Below are positions 1 through 8,300 of a stretch of DNA of 17,760 bases, piece by piece. The notes under the pieces are model-generated. The model had not been told where the DNA came from. It worked only from the letters and a program-made list of their open reading frames with translations, and searched no databases. The stretch is taken from the NCBI GenBank assembly GCA_017526725.1, contig JAFXRA010000192.1, positions 1-17,760 of the forward strand. The letters run 5' to 3'. Every line of letters begins with the position of its first letter. Position 1 is the first letter of the stretch. Position numbers and translations under genes: made by a program. Source of the DNA: Candidatus Rifleibacteriota bacterium (GTDB taxonomy: Bacteria > Riflebacteria > Ozemobacteria > Ozemobacterales > Ozemobacteraceae).

Positions 1-2
1 AG

Positions 3-1979
3 GCCCGGTTTGCTCAGAATTATGGCTCTAGAGAAAACATAAAGACCAAGGCTCTCAGAGAATCAGAAATGTATACTAGAGTTGAGATTGTTGTTAAAGT
101 CGGCGGTGGATGGGGTATTAAAGAACAAACCTATAGAAAAATTACAGCTATACTTGAAAGAAGATATCCTGCTACTGAATATCTCCTTTTCGATGGAGAA
201 ATGTTGGATGTAGGCGGGTTAGGTCCTTTCCCTCAAAGAGAAAATCAGCTAAAGCGCTCTAGAATTTATGGTTATAACTGGATTACATTTAATACCGCTG
301 GTGGTTCTTGTAGAGGAACAGAAATGGTTGAATGTGAAAAGATTGAAACTCCTGGTTTAATCAGAGCATTAGTAGATACTGATTTGGAATTTTCCAATAA
401 GGAAAGACATAAACTTACTAAGGATAACGATTCGTTACATGTCAGCAAGTTTGAAGATTTTGACGGTTATATAGTTGATGGCCCTCATGGGGCTCATCCA
501 ATCAAGTTTACCAGATTGCCGAAAGAACGTATTAAAAAGTCTGTTGAATCTTTTAAAAAGGTTTATGGTATCACAATAGATAGTAAGTCTTTACCGGCTA
601 GTAGTTATAAGAATCCTTATGATTCCGGAACCACATACTATGATTTAGATTTTGGAGAATATAGAGCTGTTGCTGTACCTAGAGATGATGATGATGACAG
701 AGCAGTTCGTTCCGGCAGAGCTTCAGATGATGACGATGATGATGAAAATAATGGTCCCGGTGATGCTGAAGAAGAAGTTGACGATATTGATACAAAAGAT
801 TCTGATGACCCTGAAATAATTAAGGCAAAACATGGACGTAAACTTCTTGTGTATTCTGAAGTACCTCTAAGAATATGGGGTTGTCCAGATAAGAGTATTA
901 CTATTTATAGTACAAAAGATATTGTTATTGCCGGAGATTTTAACCAGAATCCAGAAACTTCGCAGGTATATAAAGATAAAAACTATCAGGAATATAAGAA
1001 GGTTTTACGCAACGGGAAAAACAATAATAAAGTTGGGGCTATGATAATGTCAGAGGGGCGTATTTTTATTGATATGTCTTCTCCAAGCAAATTTGTTAAA
1101 AATGAAGTCAAGCCTTATTTCCTGTATTGTCTAGGAATGAGCATGCATCCATCCTCTTTGGAAATAGAAGAAGATCTGAAAAGAACTGTTTGTCCGCCTG
1201 AACCAAGAGATAGAGGTTCTATTCAGGGTGTAAACACTAATATGGGCAGCGGAATAGCAGAAGCTCGTTTTGGAACTATGGCTTATCTTTACAATTACCC
1301 TGAAATTAATTCTGGCGGTAGTTATGATGCAAATATTGAAGATTTACGGAATTTCTTTATGCCAGGCGGAACGGCCTTAGATCCTAGATTCGGGATTAAA
1401 GATTCTAGAGTTAGAGATGATATTATTGAATATATTAAACAGGCAGTTCGAGCTGGCGGTGATTTAACAAGAGAAGAACAGGATAGAATCTTTGAAATGG
1501 CATGGAAGCAGTCTCTTATAGAAGAAGAAAAAGATTATGATACAGGCTGTGGCGCTTCTGGACTGATTTCTGGCTTATTTACTGAAGCAGTTAAAAAAGA
1601 ATCTGATGGCCTTTTTATTCCAGAAATTACAATAAATGCTACTTTGATAAGCTCTACTCGAAGAGCGTCTAAATGGCATATAGGTAATTCTAATAGTAAA
1701 GTTAATGATGAAATTGGCAAGCCAGAAGAATATCTCAAAAAACCTGGTTATATTATTCAAAGAGTATATGGCGGCGATATAAGAATCGGTCGTGCTAAGC
1801 CTGAGTATTTCGTAAGCGGTTCTCATAGCGGCGGAAATATTTTAAGAAGAAGAATATGGGACAACACTAATTTAACAAATCGTGATTTTAAACCATTAGA
1901 AGCCCCTGCTGTTCATAATATTTTGACTTTTACAGATGAACAGATTTCTGAAAAAGAATATAACAATTTTAAAGGGTAA
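3..1979 (+). CDS. Large acidic pilin-like/surface protein, 5' end outside the window
   Basis: The reading frame is open from position 3, the first full codon, through the ATG at 69 to the stop at 1977-1979. The residues before that ATG (SRENIKTKALRESEMYTRVE) read as continuous protein, and no Shine-Dalgarno precedes the ATG, so the gene most likely starts upstream of the window. That stretch faintly resembles the amphipathic helix after the hydrophobic segment of PilX-type minor pilins; this is a weak inference. From the ATG, residues about 205-250 form an Asp/Glu-rich linker encoded by GAT/GAC repeats. A beta-rich stretch follows at about 265-360 (ITIYSTKDIVIAGDF, then VGAMIMSEGRIFID), reminiscent of polymer-forming or pilus-associated surface proteins. 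The rest is Gly/Asn/Arg-rich without a motif I recognise. No terminator follows in the + direction; an A-run and a leftward terminator overlap the stop codon. Function unknown; cell-surface location is inferred. Confidence 0.75.
   Translation, partial: ARFAQNYGSRENIKTKALRESEMYTRVEIVVKVGGGWGIKEQTYRKITAILERRYPATEYLLFDGEMLDVGGLGPFPQRENQLKRSRIYGYNWITFNTAGGSCRGTEMVECEKIETPGLIRALVDTDLEFSNKERHKLTKDNDSLHVSKFEDFDGYIVDGPHGAHPIKFTRLPKERIKKSVESFKKVYGITIDSKSLPASSYKNPYDSGTTYYDLDFGEYRAVAVPRDDDDDRAVRSGRASDDDDDDENNGPGDAEEEVDDIDTKDSDDPEIIKAKHGRKLLVYSEVPLRIWGCPDKSITIYSTKDIVIAGDFNQNPETSQVYKDKNYQEYKKVLRNGKNNNKVGAMIMSEGRIFIDMSSPSKFVKNEVKPYFLYCLGMSMHPSSLEIEEDLKRTVCPPEPRDRGSIQGVNTNMGSGIAEARFGTMAYLYNYPEINSGGSYDANIEDLRNFFMPGGTALDPRFGIKDSRVRDDIIEYIKQAVRAGGDLTREEQDRIFEMAWKQSLIEEEKDYDTGCGASGLISGLFTEAVKKESDGLFIPEITINATLISSTRRASKWHIGNSNSKVNDEIGKPEEYLKKPGYIIQRVYGGDIRIGRAKPEYFVSGSHSGGNILRRRIWDNTNLTNRDFKPLEAPAVHNILTFTDEQISEKEYNNFKG
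684..745 (+). repeat. GAT/GAC trinucleotide repeats encoding Asp runs
   Basis: Two short GAT/GAC tracts (684-698 and 726-745) encode runs of five and six aspartates inside the large surface protein. They are in frame and separated by an Arg/Ser-rich spacer. Such tracts can change length by slippage without breaking the frame, and Asp runs can bind divalent cations or act as a flexible spacer. Confidence 0.7.
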
Positions 1980-2011
1980 AAAAAAAGGCCACACTTCTAT
2001 GAGGTAGCCTT
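1978..2011 (-). terminator. Intrinsic terminator of the candidate small RNA
   Basis: On the minus strand, AAGGCTAC (2011-2004) pairs with GTGGCCTT (1992-1985) across an 11-nt loop, with one G-U pair. A U-run from the nine A residues at 1978-1986 follows. On the + strand there is no T-run after the hairpin, so it works leftward only. It overlaps the stop codon of the rightward gene. Confidence 0.75.
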
Positions 2012-2064
2012 GATCAAGGAAAGGAATGATTGAAGACAACTGACGAATAAGTCGTGCAGTGTTG
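1979..2064 (-). ncRNA. Candidate sigma-54-dependent small RNA, about 85 nt
   Basis: A leftward transcript is predicted from about 2064, set by the sigma-54 -24/-12 element at 2075-2092, to the U-tract at 1978-1986. It contains no start codon with a Shine-Dalgarno and is too short for a normal gene. Its order is: a possible 5' stem-loop (GAC..GTC around 2045-2056, extended with bulges); a CU-rich segment UUCCUUUCCUU (complement of 2016-2026); a perfect palindrome CCTTGATCAAGG at 2008-2019; and the terminator hairpin. The palindrome shares bases with the 5' arm of the terminator, so the two structures would compete. The CU-rich segment can pair over 7 bp with the SD regions of asnS, trxA and the HD gene. 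Hfq is encoded about 280 bp away and would be a natural partner. No known RNA family was recognised; expression is inferred. Confidence 0.6.
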
Positions 2065-2074
2065 CCATAGTAAT

Positions 2075-2092
2075 AGCAATATTCGTGCCAAC
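2075..2092 (-). promoter_or_regulatory. Sigma-54 (-24/-12) promoter
   Basis: The minus strand reads TTGGCACGAATATTGCT. The GG of the -24 box (2089-2088) and the GC of the -12 box (2077-2076) are separated by exactly 10 nt, the invariant spacing for sigma-54. The sequence matches the consensus TGGCACG-N4-TTGCW at every specified base. The start is expected near 2063-2066. An enhancer-binding protein site should lie at about 2150-2300; no convincing dyad was found there. No sigma-54 or enhancer-binding protein gene is in the window. Confidence 0.75.
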
Positions 2093-2300
2093 TTTTTTAA
2101 AGTAAACTAAAACTTTTTATTTGGCCGTGGAAACCCTTTTGTAAACGATGCTTTGATGAAATATATTTTTTCCTCCGTAGTCTTTAAAAAAAGTAATTAA
2201 TTAGTAGAACAGCATTTTTCTTGATGATTTTTTAAGCAAAGAAAATTAACTGTATAAAAATTGAACACTAAAAAATGAGCATACAATAATAATCTAAAAT
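2093..2300. other. Noncoding AT-rich stretch upstream of the sigma-54 promoter
   Basis: There is no ORF with a start codon and ribosome binding site on either strand. A GGAGG on the minus strand (2172-2176) is not followed by ATG, GTG or TTG at a usable distance. This is where an enhancer-binding protein acting on the sigma-54 promoter would be expected to bind. The only GC-richer segment is TGGCCGTGGAAACCC around 2121-2136. No known riboswitch or RNA family was recognised. Confidence 0.5.
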
Positions 2301-2334
2301 AAAAAAAGACCGCATAATTACTTATGCGGTCTTT
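2301..2334 (-). terminator. hfq terminator
   Basis: A perfect 13-bp stem (2305-2317 with 2322-2334, core GACCGCATAA) has a 4-nt loop. On the minus strand it is followed by a run of seven U and more U-rich sequence. It lies 16 bp after the hfq stop. The + strand has only a short T tail, so leftward termination is the main role. Confidence 0.9.
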
Positions 2335-2349
2335 CAAGGACTATATTAA

Positions 2350-2574
2350 TCAGTTTCCAGTTGGGAAATTAAAATTATCAGGCAGCTGAAGAGTTGAAAT
2401 AGCGTGTTTGTAAATCAACTGCTTTTTGCCTTCTGATTCCAAAAGAATAACAAATGTATCAAAATCTAAAACTGTACCTTGGATTTGGAAGCCTTTCATC
2501 AAAAAAATCTTTACGGCTTCTTTTTGTTCTTTCAGATACTGAAGAATATTGTCTTGAATGTTAATAGCTGGCAT
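2350..2574 (-). CDS. hfq: RNA chaperone Hfq
   Basis: A 74-aa Sm-like protein that forms hexameric rings and anneals small RNAs to mRNAs. The Sm1 segment is QIQGTVLDFDTFVILLE and the Sm2 hallmark is IYKHAISTL near the C-terminus, the most diagnostic Hfq sequence. The N-terminal Q-D pair (NIQDN) matches the proximal-face uridine-binding region. Compared with E. coli, the rim arginine patch (RRER) is replaced by KEQK, Tyr25 by Phe and Lys31 by Gln, and there is no long C-terminal tail. An SD (GGAGG, plus-strand complement 2584-2588) fixes the ATG. The gene has its own sigma-70 promoter after the TPR gene and a strong terminator. It is the last leftward gene before the candidate sigma-54 small RNA. 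Identity is very sure; how strongly the changed rim supports annealing is not known. Confidence 0.97.
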   Translation of the reverse strand: MPAINIQDNILQYLKEQKEAVKIFLMKGFQIQGTVLDFDTFVILLESEGKKQLIYKHAISTLQLPDNFNFPTGN

Positions 2575-2614
2575 TAATAAGTCCCTCCATTTTTTATGCT
2601 ATTTATTTAAAAGT

Positions 2615-2643
2615 ATTTTATAAAAAAATACAAATCTTTTCAA
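2615..2643 (-). promoter_or_regulatory. Sigma-70-type promoter for hfq
   Basis: On the minus strand, TTGAAA (2643-2638) and TAAAAT (2620-2615) are separated by 17 nt. The start would be near 2608, giving a leader of about 34 nt that holds the GGAGG ribosome binding site. It lies just downstream of the TPR gene, so hfq need not depend on read-through. Confidence 0.6.
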
Positions 2644-2665
2644 GAGTTTGCTTTCATATTATTAT

Positions 2666-5302
2666 TTATTTCTTAATACTTTTGATAAATATTAAAAAAT
2701 TTTTCAATTTATTATTAAGAAAATCGACTTTTTTCGTTGCCCAATCAAATAAATTTTCAAAATCTGTTGAAATATATATTAAATCCTTTTCATATTTCAT
2801 TTTTATATTTGTAGTGAGCCCCTTTTTCCCTGCTTTCATTTTAAATCTGAATAGTCTGCCTGCGATTCTTCTTAAGTATTCTTCACTTTCTTCTTTGCCT
2901 GTAGTAGCTATAATAAACTCATTTATTCCATTTTCATTGACCTTATAGCTTGCTTGAAGCTTTTCAAAGGGTTTAAATGGATTTTTTATAAATCCGTTTA
3001 TTATTTTAGGAAATCTGTTGTGGAATGCTTGGTTATCGTAATACATTTCCATAGCACAATCATCTCTATAAGGAAGCAAAGTAGAAAGACTGGCTATTGT
3101 TTCTTCCGAGATAGGATTGAGTGATATATAAACAGCATTGTCAGTGGTTTGAAAATAATATTTCCCTGAAGGGAATAAATAAGTAATAGGTTTATCTTCT
3201 TTGCTTATTTCCTTAGAGGCAGCAATGCAGCCATATCCAGAAATTATACCATCTTTAAGATCTTTCCCAGACAATGTTTTGGATGATATTCTGATTATGG
3301 CCGAGTTATGCGCATTAAACAATCTATCCATAATAATAGTTACATTGCATTTGCATAAATCTTTTAGATTCGGGAAGTAATCAACTAGTTTTTTAAAGAA
3401 ATCAGAGCAAAAACTAATTGCTACTGGATAATCTATTCCGCTAGGCAATAAAGAATTTTCCGGGTCAGTATTTTCATCTGTTTTGTTTTTTTCTTCAGGT
3501 ATACTGCTGGGAGTAACTTTTTCATTCTTTTCTTCTTTTGGCTGTTCTGAAGTTTTGTCTTCTGGGTTAACAGGAGTAATTGCCTTATCCTTTTCCGAAT
3601 GGTGCAGTTTATATGTTCCTAGAAGAGGTTCATTTAAGGTTTTTACTCCGGTCTTCAAATCAGAACAAATTTTAGTGATTTCGATAGATTTTTCATAAAG
3701 ACCTTCTTCTTGATAAAGTCTTGAAATACCATTCAAAATATTTAAAACTTTATTCTTGTCGGCTTTATCGCCTAACAACCCATGATAGTTGGCCATTGAT
3801 TCGTGAAATGCTTTCAGTCTAATGGCTAAATACAGGGTTTCATCTGGATCGTTTAAATTAGGATTGGCTTTAAATGCTTCTTTAACAAAAATAAGAGCTT
3901 CTTCAAATTCGTTCTTATCAAGGTATACTCTGCCAATATGTAGCAGGATTTCGCTTTGTGCTGGAACAAGCGAATTGGCTTTTTGTAGGTATAATAAAGC
4001 GTTGTCTAAGTCACCATTGCGGTAATAAGCCCAGCCAAGAGTATCTAGATATGAAGCATTGTTGGGTTCAATTTTATTGGCCTTCTTGGCCATGGTTAAA
4101 GATTTTTCATTATTGATATTTAACTCTGTATATAAATAGGCTAGATTGTTTAAGGTTTCTGCTGAGTCTGGTCTGAGTTTTATAGCTTCTTCATATTGTT
4201 CTGCTGCTTTTTCATAATTGTTGTTGCTGTAATATACTGTTGCAAGATGATATCTTGATTCATATATTGAGCCTTTCAAAGCTATAGATTTAACTAATGC
4301 TTCTTCAGCCTTTTGAAAATCTTTATTTTTAAAAGCAGCCCAGCCAAGACTATCTAAGAATCCTGGATTATCAGGTGATTGGTCAACAGCTCTTTGGCAA
4401 AGATCAACTGCTAAGCCGGTATTAACCCCATATTCCGCATAAAGATATCCGAGATTGTTGAGAGCATAAGGATTTGCCGGGGCTATTTCTATGATTTTTT
4501 TATAAACTGATTCTTCAAGCCAGAAAGGTTCGTGTTTGCCCTTTGCCTGATATTCTTCGTGCAACCCCATATAAATACTTAATAAAGAATTTTGAAGTTT
4601 TTGATTTCTCGGGTCTAAGGAAGAGGCTTTTTCATATGAAGCTATAGATAAAAATAAGGCTGAGTCAGTATTTCCCAAAAACCTGAAACATTGCCCCATA
4701 ATATAATAGTACTGAGAAGTTCTTGGAATAAGAGTTAAAGCAATCTTTAAATCTTCTTCCGGTTTCATTAAAACAAAATAGTTATTGTCTTTGTTTTTTA
4801 ATGCTTGGAAGATAATGCCTTTGGCTATCCAATAATCTGCAGATTCTTGTAGTTCTTCTTCGTAATCAAGAAGCAGTTCTTCAAAATGCTGTTCTTCTTT
4901 ACATTCTGAGTCTTCTTTCTTATTGTTGCAAAGCATCAGACCTGAATAGAAAATGTGTCTTAGTTTTTCTTCTGTTGAAGCTTTGTTTGGATCTTTGATT
5001 GAAAAATATTCATTGCCGGATTTTATTAATTCAGCATGTTTAGGAGTATCTGAAAGCTTAATTAGATTGAACCATCTGTTAATAGCATGATATTGAGCTA
5101 TGACGTTGCCTTTATGTTCAAGAATATACTTTTTTAGCAGCTGGAGGTTGTAATCTGCGGTTTTGGTCTTTTCAAAATTTATTTCATTCTGACGGAATAA
5201 AGGTAATCCAAAATCAAAATTTATTTCAGCTCTCAATATTATACTAGTCGCAAAAATAAAAAATGCAGTTAGTAATATAGTACAAAAAGGTTTCTTGAAC
5301 AT
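2666..5302 (-). CDS. Secreted tetratricopeptide-repeat protein with unknown C-terminal domain
   Basis: This is an 878-aa protein. Residues 1-25 form a Sec signal peptide with likely cleavage after LRA, so it acts outside the cytoplasm; there is no lipobox. TPR units run from about 195 to 480. They include the repeated signature NNLGYLYAE / DSLGWAAFK / NNLAYLYTE / DTLGWAYYR with the pro-rich turn (P.N, P.S) ending each helix pair, as in scaffold proteins that bind peptides. A Lys/Glu/Pro-rich linker covers about 570-620. A globular region at about 625-878 matches no family I recognise; it contains CKC, repeated short beta-like segments and a Lys-rich amphipathic end. GGAG 7-8 nt before the ATG supports the start. 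The upstream neighbour in the same direction is the tubulin-like GTPase, separated by a hairpin, so partial read-through is possible. The partner is unknown; a role in envelope complex assembly is inference from TPR proteins in general. Confidence 0.85.
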   Translation of the reverse strand: MFKKPFCTILLTAFFIFATSIILRAEINFDFGLPLFRQNEINFEKTKTADYNLQLLKKYILEHKGNVIAQYHAINRWFNLIKLSDTPKHAELIKSGNEYFSIKDPNKASTEEKLRHIFYSGLMLCNNKKEDSECKEEQHFEELLLDYEEELQESADYWIAKGIIFQALKNKDNNYFVLMKPEEDLKIALTLIPRTSQYYYIMGQCFRFLGNTDSALFLSIASYEKASSLDPRNQKLQNSLLSIYMGLHEEYQAKGKHEPFWLEESVYKKIIEIAPANPYALNNLGYLYAEYGVNTGLAVDLCQRAVDQSPDNPGFLDSLGWAAFKNKDFQKAEEALVKSIALKGSIYESRYHLATVYYSNNNYEKAAEQYEEAIKLRPDSAETLNNLAYLYTELNINNEKSLTMAKKANKIEPNNASYLDTLGWAYYRNGDLDNALLYLQKANSLVPAQSEILLHIGRVYLDKNEFEEALIFVKEAFKANPNLNDPDETLYLAIRLKAFHESMANYHGLLGDKADKNKVLNILNGISRLYQEEGLYEKSIEITKICSDLKTGVKTLNEPLLGTYKLHHSEKDKAITPVNPEDKTSEQPKEEKNEKVTPSSIPEEKNKTDENTDPENSLLPSGIDYPVAISFCSDFFKKLVDYFPNLKDLCKCNVTIIMDRLFNAHNSAIIRISSKTLSGKDLKDGIISGYGCIAASKEISKEDKPITYLFPSGKYYFQTTDNAVYISLNPISEETIASLSTLLPYRDDCAMEMYYDNQAFHNRFPKIINGFIKNPFKPFEKLQASYKVNENGINEFIIATTGKEESEEYLRRIAGRLFRFKMKAGKKGLTTNIKMKYEKDLIYISTDFENLFDWATKKVDFLNNKLKNFLIFIKSIKK

Positions 5303-5350
5303 TTATCTGCCTCCGTTATTATTCTATTTTCTTTAATATGGTTATTTAAT

Positions 5351-5379
5351 AAATACGGGCGGTTGTTAGAACCGCCCGT
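5351..5379 (-). terminator. Terminator/attenuator after the tubulin-like gene
   Basis: A perfect 10-bp GC-rich stem (5355-5364 with 5370-5379, ACGGGCGGTT) has a 5-nt loop. On the minus strand it is followed by ATTTATT, an imperfect U tract. It lies 11 bp after the tubulin-like stop and 52 bp before the TPR start. The weak tail suggests incomplete termination and some read-through into the TPR gene. Confidence 0.7.
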
Positions 5380-5390
5380 GCTCTGTTTTA

Positions 5391-8300
5391 TCAGCCAAGT
5401 GTAGTTGTTTGTCGCTGGCTTAATATAGTGTTGAACTGGTCATTGTAATCTTGCAGTATCTTTAAAATACCACGTTTAATAGAAAGCAGTTCGTCACTAG
5501 AAGCTTTTACTTCATGATTCTTCTTGATTTCCTGTTCAATAGCTTCTTCTATTCTCTTGACCTTAGCTGCGATAAATGGCAGGTATCTGCGAACAAATTC
5601 GCACTGTTTTGGGAATGGAAGTGTCTTCCAATATTCACTGTAAACAGTTCTTATTAAATACAGACCCATTGTATTATTTTTCAAATAATCAAAGAGTTCA
5701 ATCAATGTTCTTCCCATTGGCTGCGGTTTATCCTGCTGATACCAAAGTTCAAATTGAACTAATTCAGGATTAAATTCTATGCCATGCTTTTTGAGTTTTT
5801 CGTCAGCCCAAAGTTCATATCTGAGCAAGAGGTAAACCATAAAGTGTTCTTCTAGTTTCTTAGCTGGAATAAGACTATAGCTGGCCCACAATATTGGATA
5901 TGCATCGTTGTTCATAATTGCGTGGCAGTTAATCTTCGCATTATTCTTTCTATATAAAGTATGCCATTGAGCAATTGAACTCAGATTATATGGTGCTATA
6001 CCGTGAAGAGTCTGTAATAAACTTATTTCATATGGATTTCTTGTTGGAGCTATAGATACACCAATATCACCTTTGCGTAATGTGTCTTTGATTTCGACAG
6101 CTAATTGGCTGTTTTCATCAGCAATACCAAGAGTAACAATATTCATTCTCTGAGGCTGGTTATTACCACGGTCATTAAGTGTTACCAAAGGAGTTGCCTG
6201 ATTCATAAGGCTTTCAACAAGACTCTTCTTGAAACCTTTCTTTTCTGAATCTTTCCAGTGAATAAAGTCTTCAATGCCGCCGAAAAGTCTGCGCTGAATA
6301 ACATTGTTGCAGTATTTAACTATTTCTTCTTCGAGGTTGCAGGTTTCGTGGTCAGTGTATTTATCCCAGTTCTTTTTGAGATCAAGTTTTACTAGAAAAT
6401 CACCTTCTATGTCGTTGTTGGTTAGGTCGCCCAGCAAATATTTATAGAAGGGTTCTATATCTCTTTCTTCAAATATATAAGTTCTAATAAATTTTTGAAC
6501 CTTAGAATAGGGCTTAATTAGTTCCAAACATCTTTCGTATTCACGTTCAAGATTGCCGTCTTTAGAAATCTGGTTCAGTTTGAAATTGAATACTTCGAGT
6601 TTTTTACGTATATTCTGAGCCTGGACATTCAGATATTTCAAGAAGTCTTCAACGCAAGTCATACAGAACATTTCATATTCCATATCATTTGCTTCTTTAC
6701 TTTCTTTCGAGAAGGAATCTTTGTCTTCTTTAAGCTGAGTTCCGAAGAATGCTTTCAATTTAATACCTAAACCAGTAAAACCTGTCAGCTTTTCTTTCAG
6801 TCTAATGCATTCTTCTGCAAACTCTCGTTTTTCTTTATCTAATTTTCCTTTGATTTCAGTAACCTTTCGAGCCATCTGGTCTTTGGGGTATCTTGTCAGA
6901 TACTTTTCAAAAGCAACTAAGAAATCAATAGCAACCTGTGCGCCTAAATCAGGATTATTAACTATTTCTATTACTTTTTCTTTTAAGCTTTCACCTGCCT
7001 TGGCGGCAGCTCCTTCAAACTTGACTCTAAGCTGAGCTCTCATATCATCTTTTTTGATATGGTCAGCATTAGCTTCTTCTATTTGTCTTAAAAGGAATTC
7101 ATGGTCTTTTTCTTTAGGTTTTGGTTTGTTGGATCCTTTTACTGTGTGGAATCTTGGATTATCCCAATAATCTTTTCTGTTAACTATTTCTTTGCTTAAA
7201 GCTAAAAGTCCTTCAGGAGTCAGGTCTAATACGCTGGGATTGTTTTCAGCAAAATCCTGAACCATTGAATCCAGAAGTATTCTGTCCATAGACTGCTTTA
7301 ACCAGTAGTTAAGATCCATAGAGAGTTTGTATGTATAAAGATTTCTTATTATGTCTAATGGATAATAGAAACTCTTGAAACCTGCTGAACTGAAGCATTT
7401 AAGCTGTTTGCCTTCCAGATCAGAGTTTAACTGACCCAATATCTGGGAAGCATTGTCCAACATTGAATTTTGAGCCTGTCTGAGCTGAGTGGCAAGCTTT
7501 GTAAAGATTAGTTCTGAAGCTATGGCATAATAGGTTGGTATATCATCCATATTGCTGGTGCCAAGCAGATAGCACTGATCAAATGGGGGTTCTTCAGCAA
7601 TTGTCCCATAGGTTGTGCTATCATTGCTCTTGCCGATTGGACCGTAGTTAACCATGAACTTATTGCGTCTGTCCTGAGCAATAATATCTTTTGCAGACTG
7701 AGTCGGAGGGAACTTTTCTTTGTTCATGAAATAATAGGTTTCAGCCAATGCTGCATAACCATTGCCTTCGATTCTGCCTGTTGAGTTTACATTTGGATCT
7801 ATTGCAATTTGTGTAAATGCTTCAGGGGTAAGTTCTATACCAATAATAGATGGTTTGCCTTTGCCACCGGATAACTGATAATAAGCCATCTTTAACAGGT
7901 AAGCCATATCCATGAACATGCCGGCGCCTGAACCACCGCACATTGAACCTACTACATAGAATTCCGGAGTCAGAATCTGTCCCTGTTTGTTGGTAAGCGG
8001 AACAATTATATCGTCTTGATTAACGTTGCCGCGGGCCATAATTTTGCTTATTTTGCTTTTTAACAGAGAGAAAATCTTCTGAATATCTACGAAAATACCA
8101 AATCGGCCTGTAAATCTGAATTGGTGAGCACCTTGGCTGATTTGACCAATATAGGATTTCAACTTTTGAGGGAACCATTCATATAGATAGCCATACGTGT
8201 CGGTATCCAGATTGTTGGTAATCTGACCAGCATTTTGGATGTTAATCTGATGGTATTCACTTTCTTTAAGTTTTATTGCAGGATCTGCTTCTTCTTTTTC

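Noticed and set aside
2140..2180. SD-like GGAGG on the minus strand (2172-2176) suggesting a small peptide gene
   Set aside because: No ATG, GTG or TTG lies within a usable distance, and the frames end after about 15-20 codons.
1980..2340. tmRNA, RNase P RNA, 6S RNA or SRP RNA in the hfq-adjacent gap
   Set aside because: None of the conserved cores of these RNAs could be found on either strand.
2613..2631. AT-only hairpin after the TPR gene as a terminator
   Set aside because: The stem is GTATTTT/AAAATAC with no GC core and overlaps the -10 box of the hfq promoter; it does not look like a real terminator.
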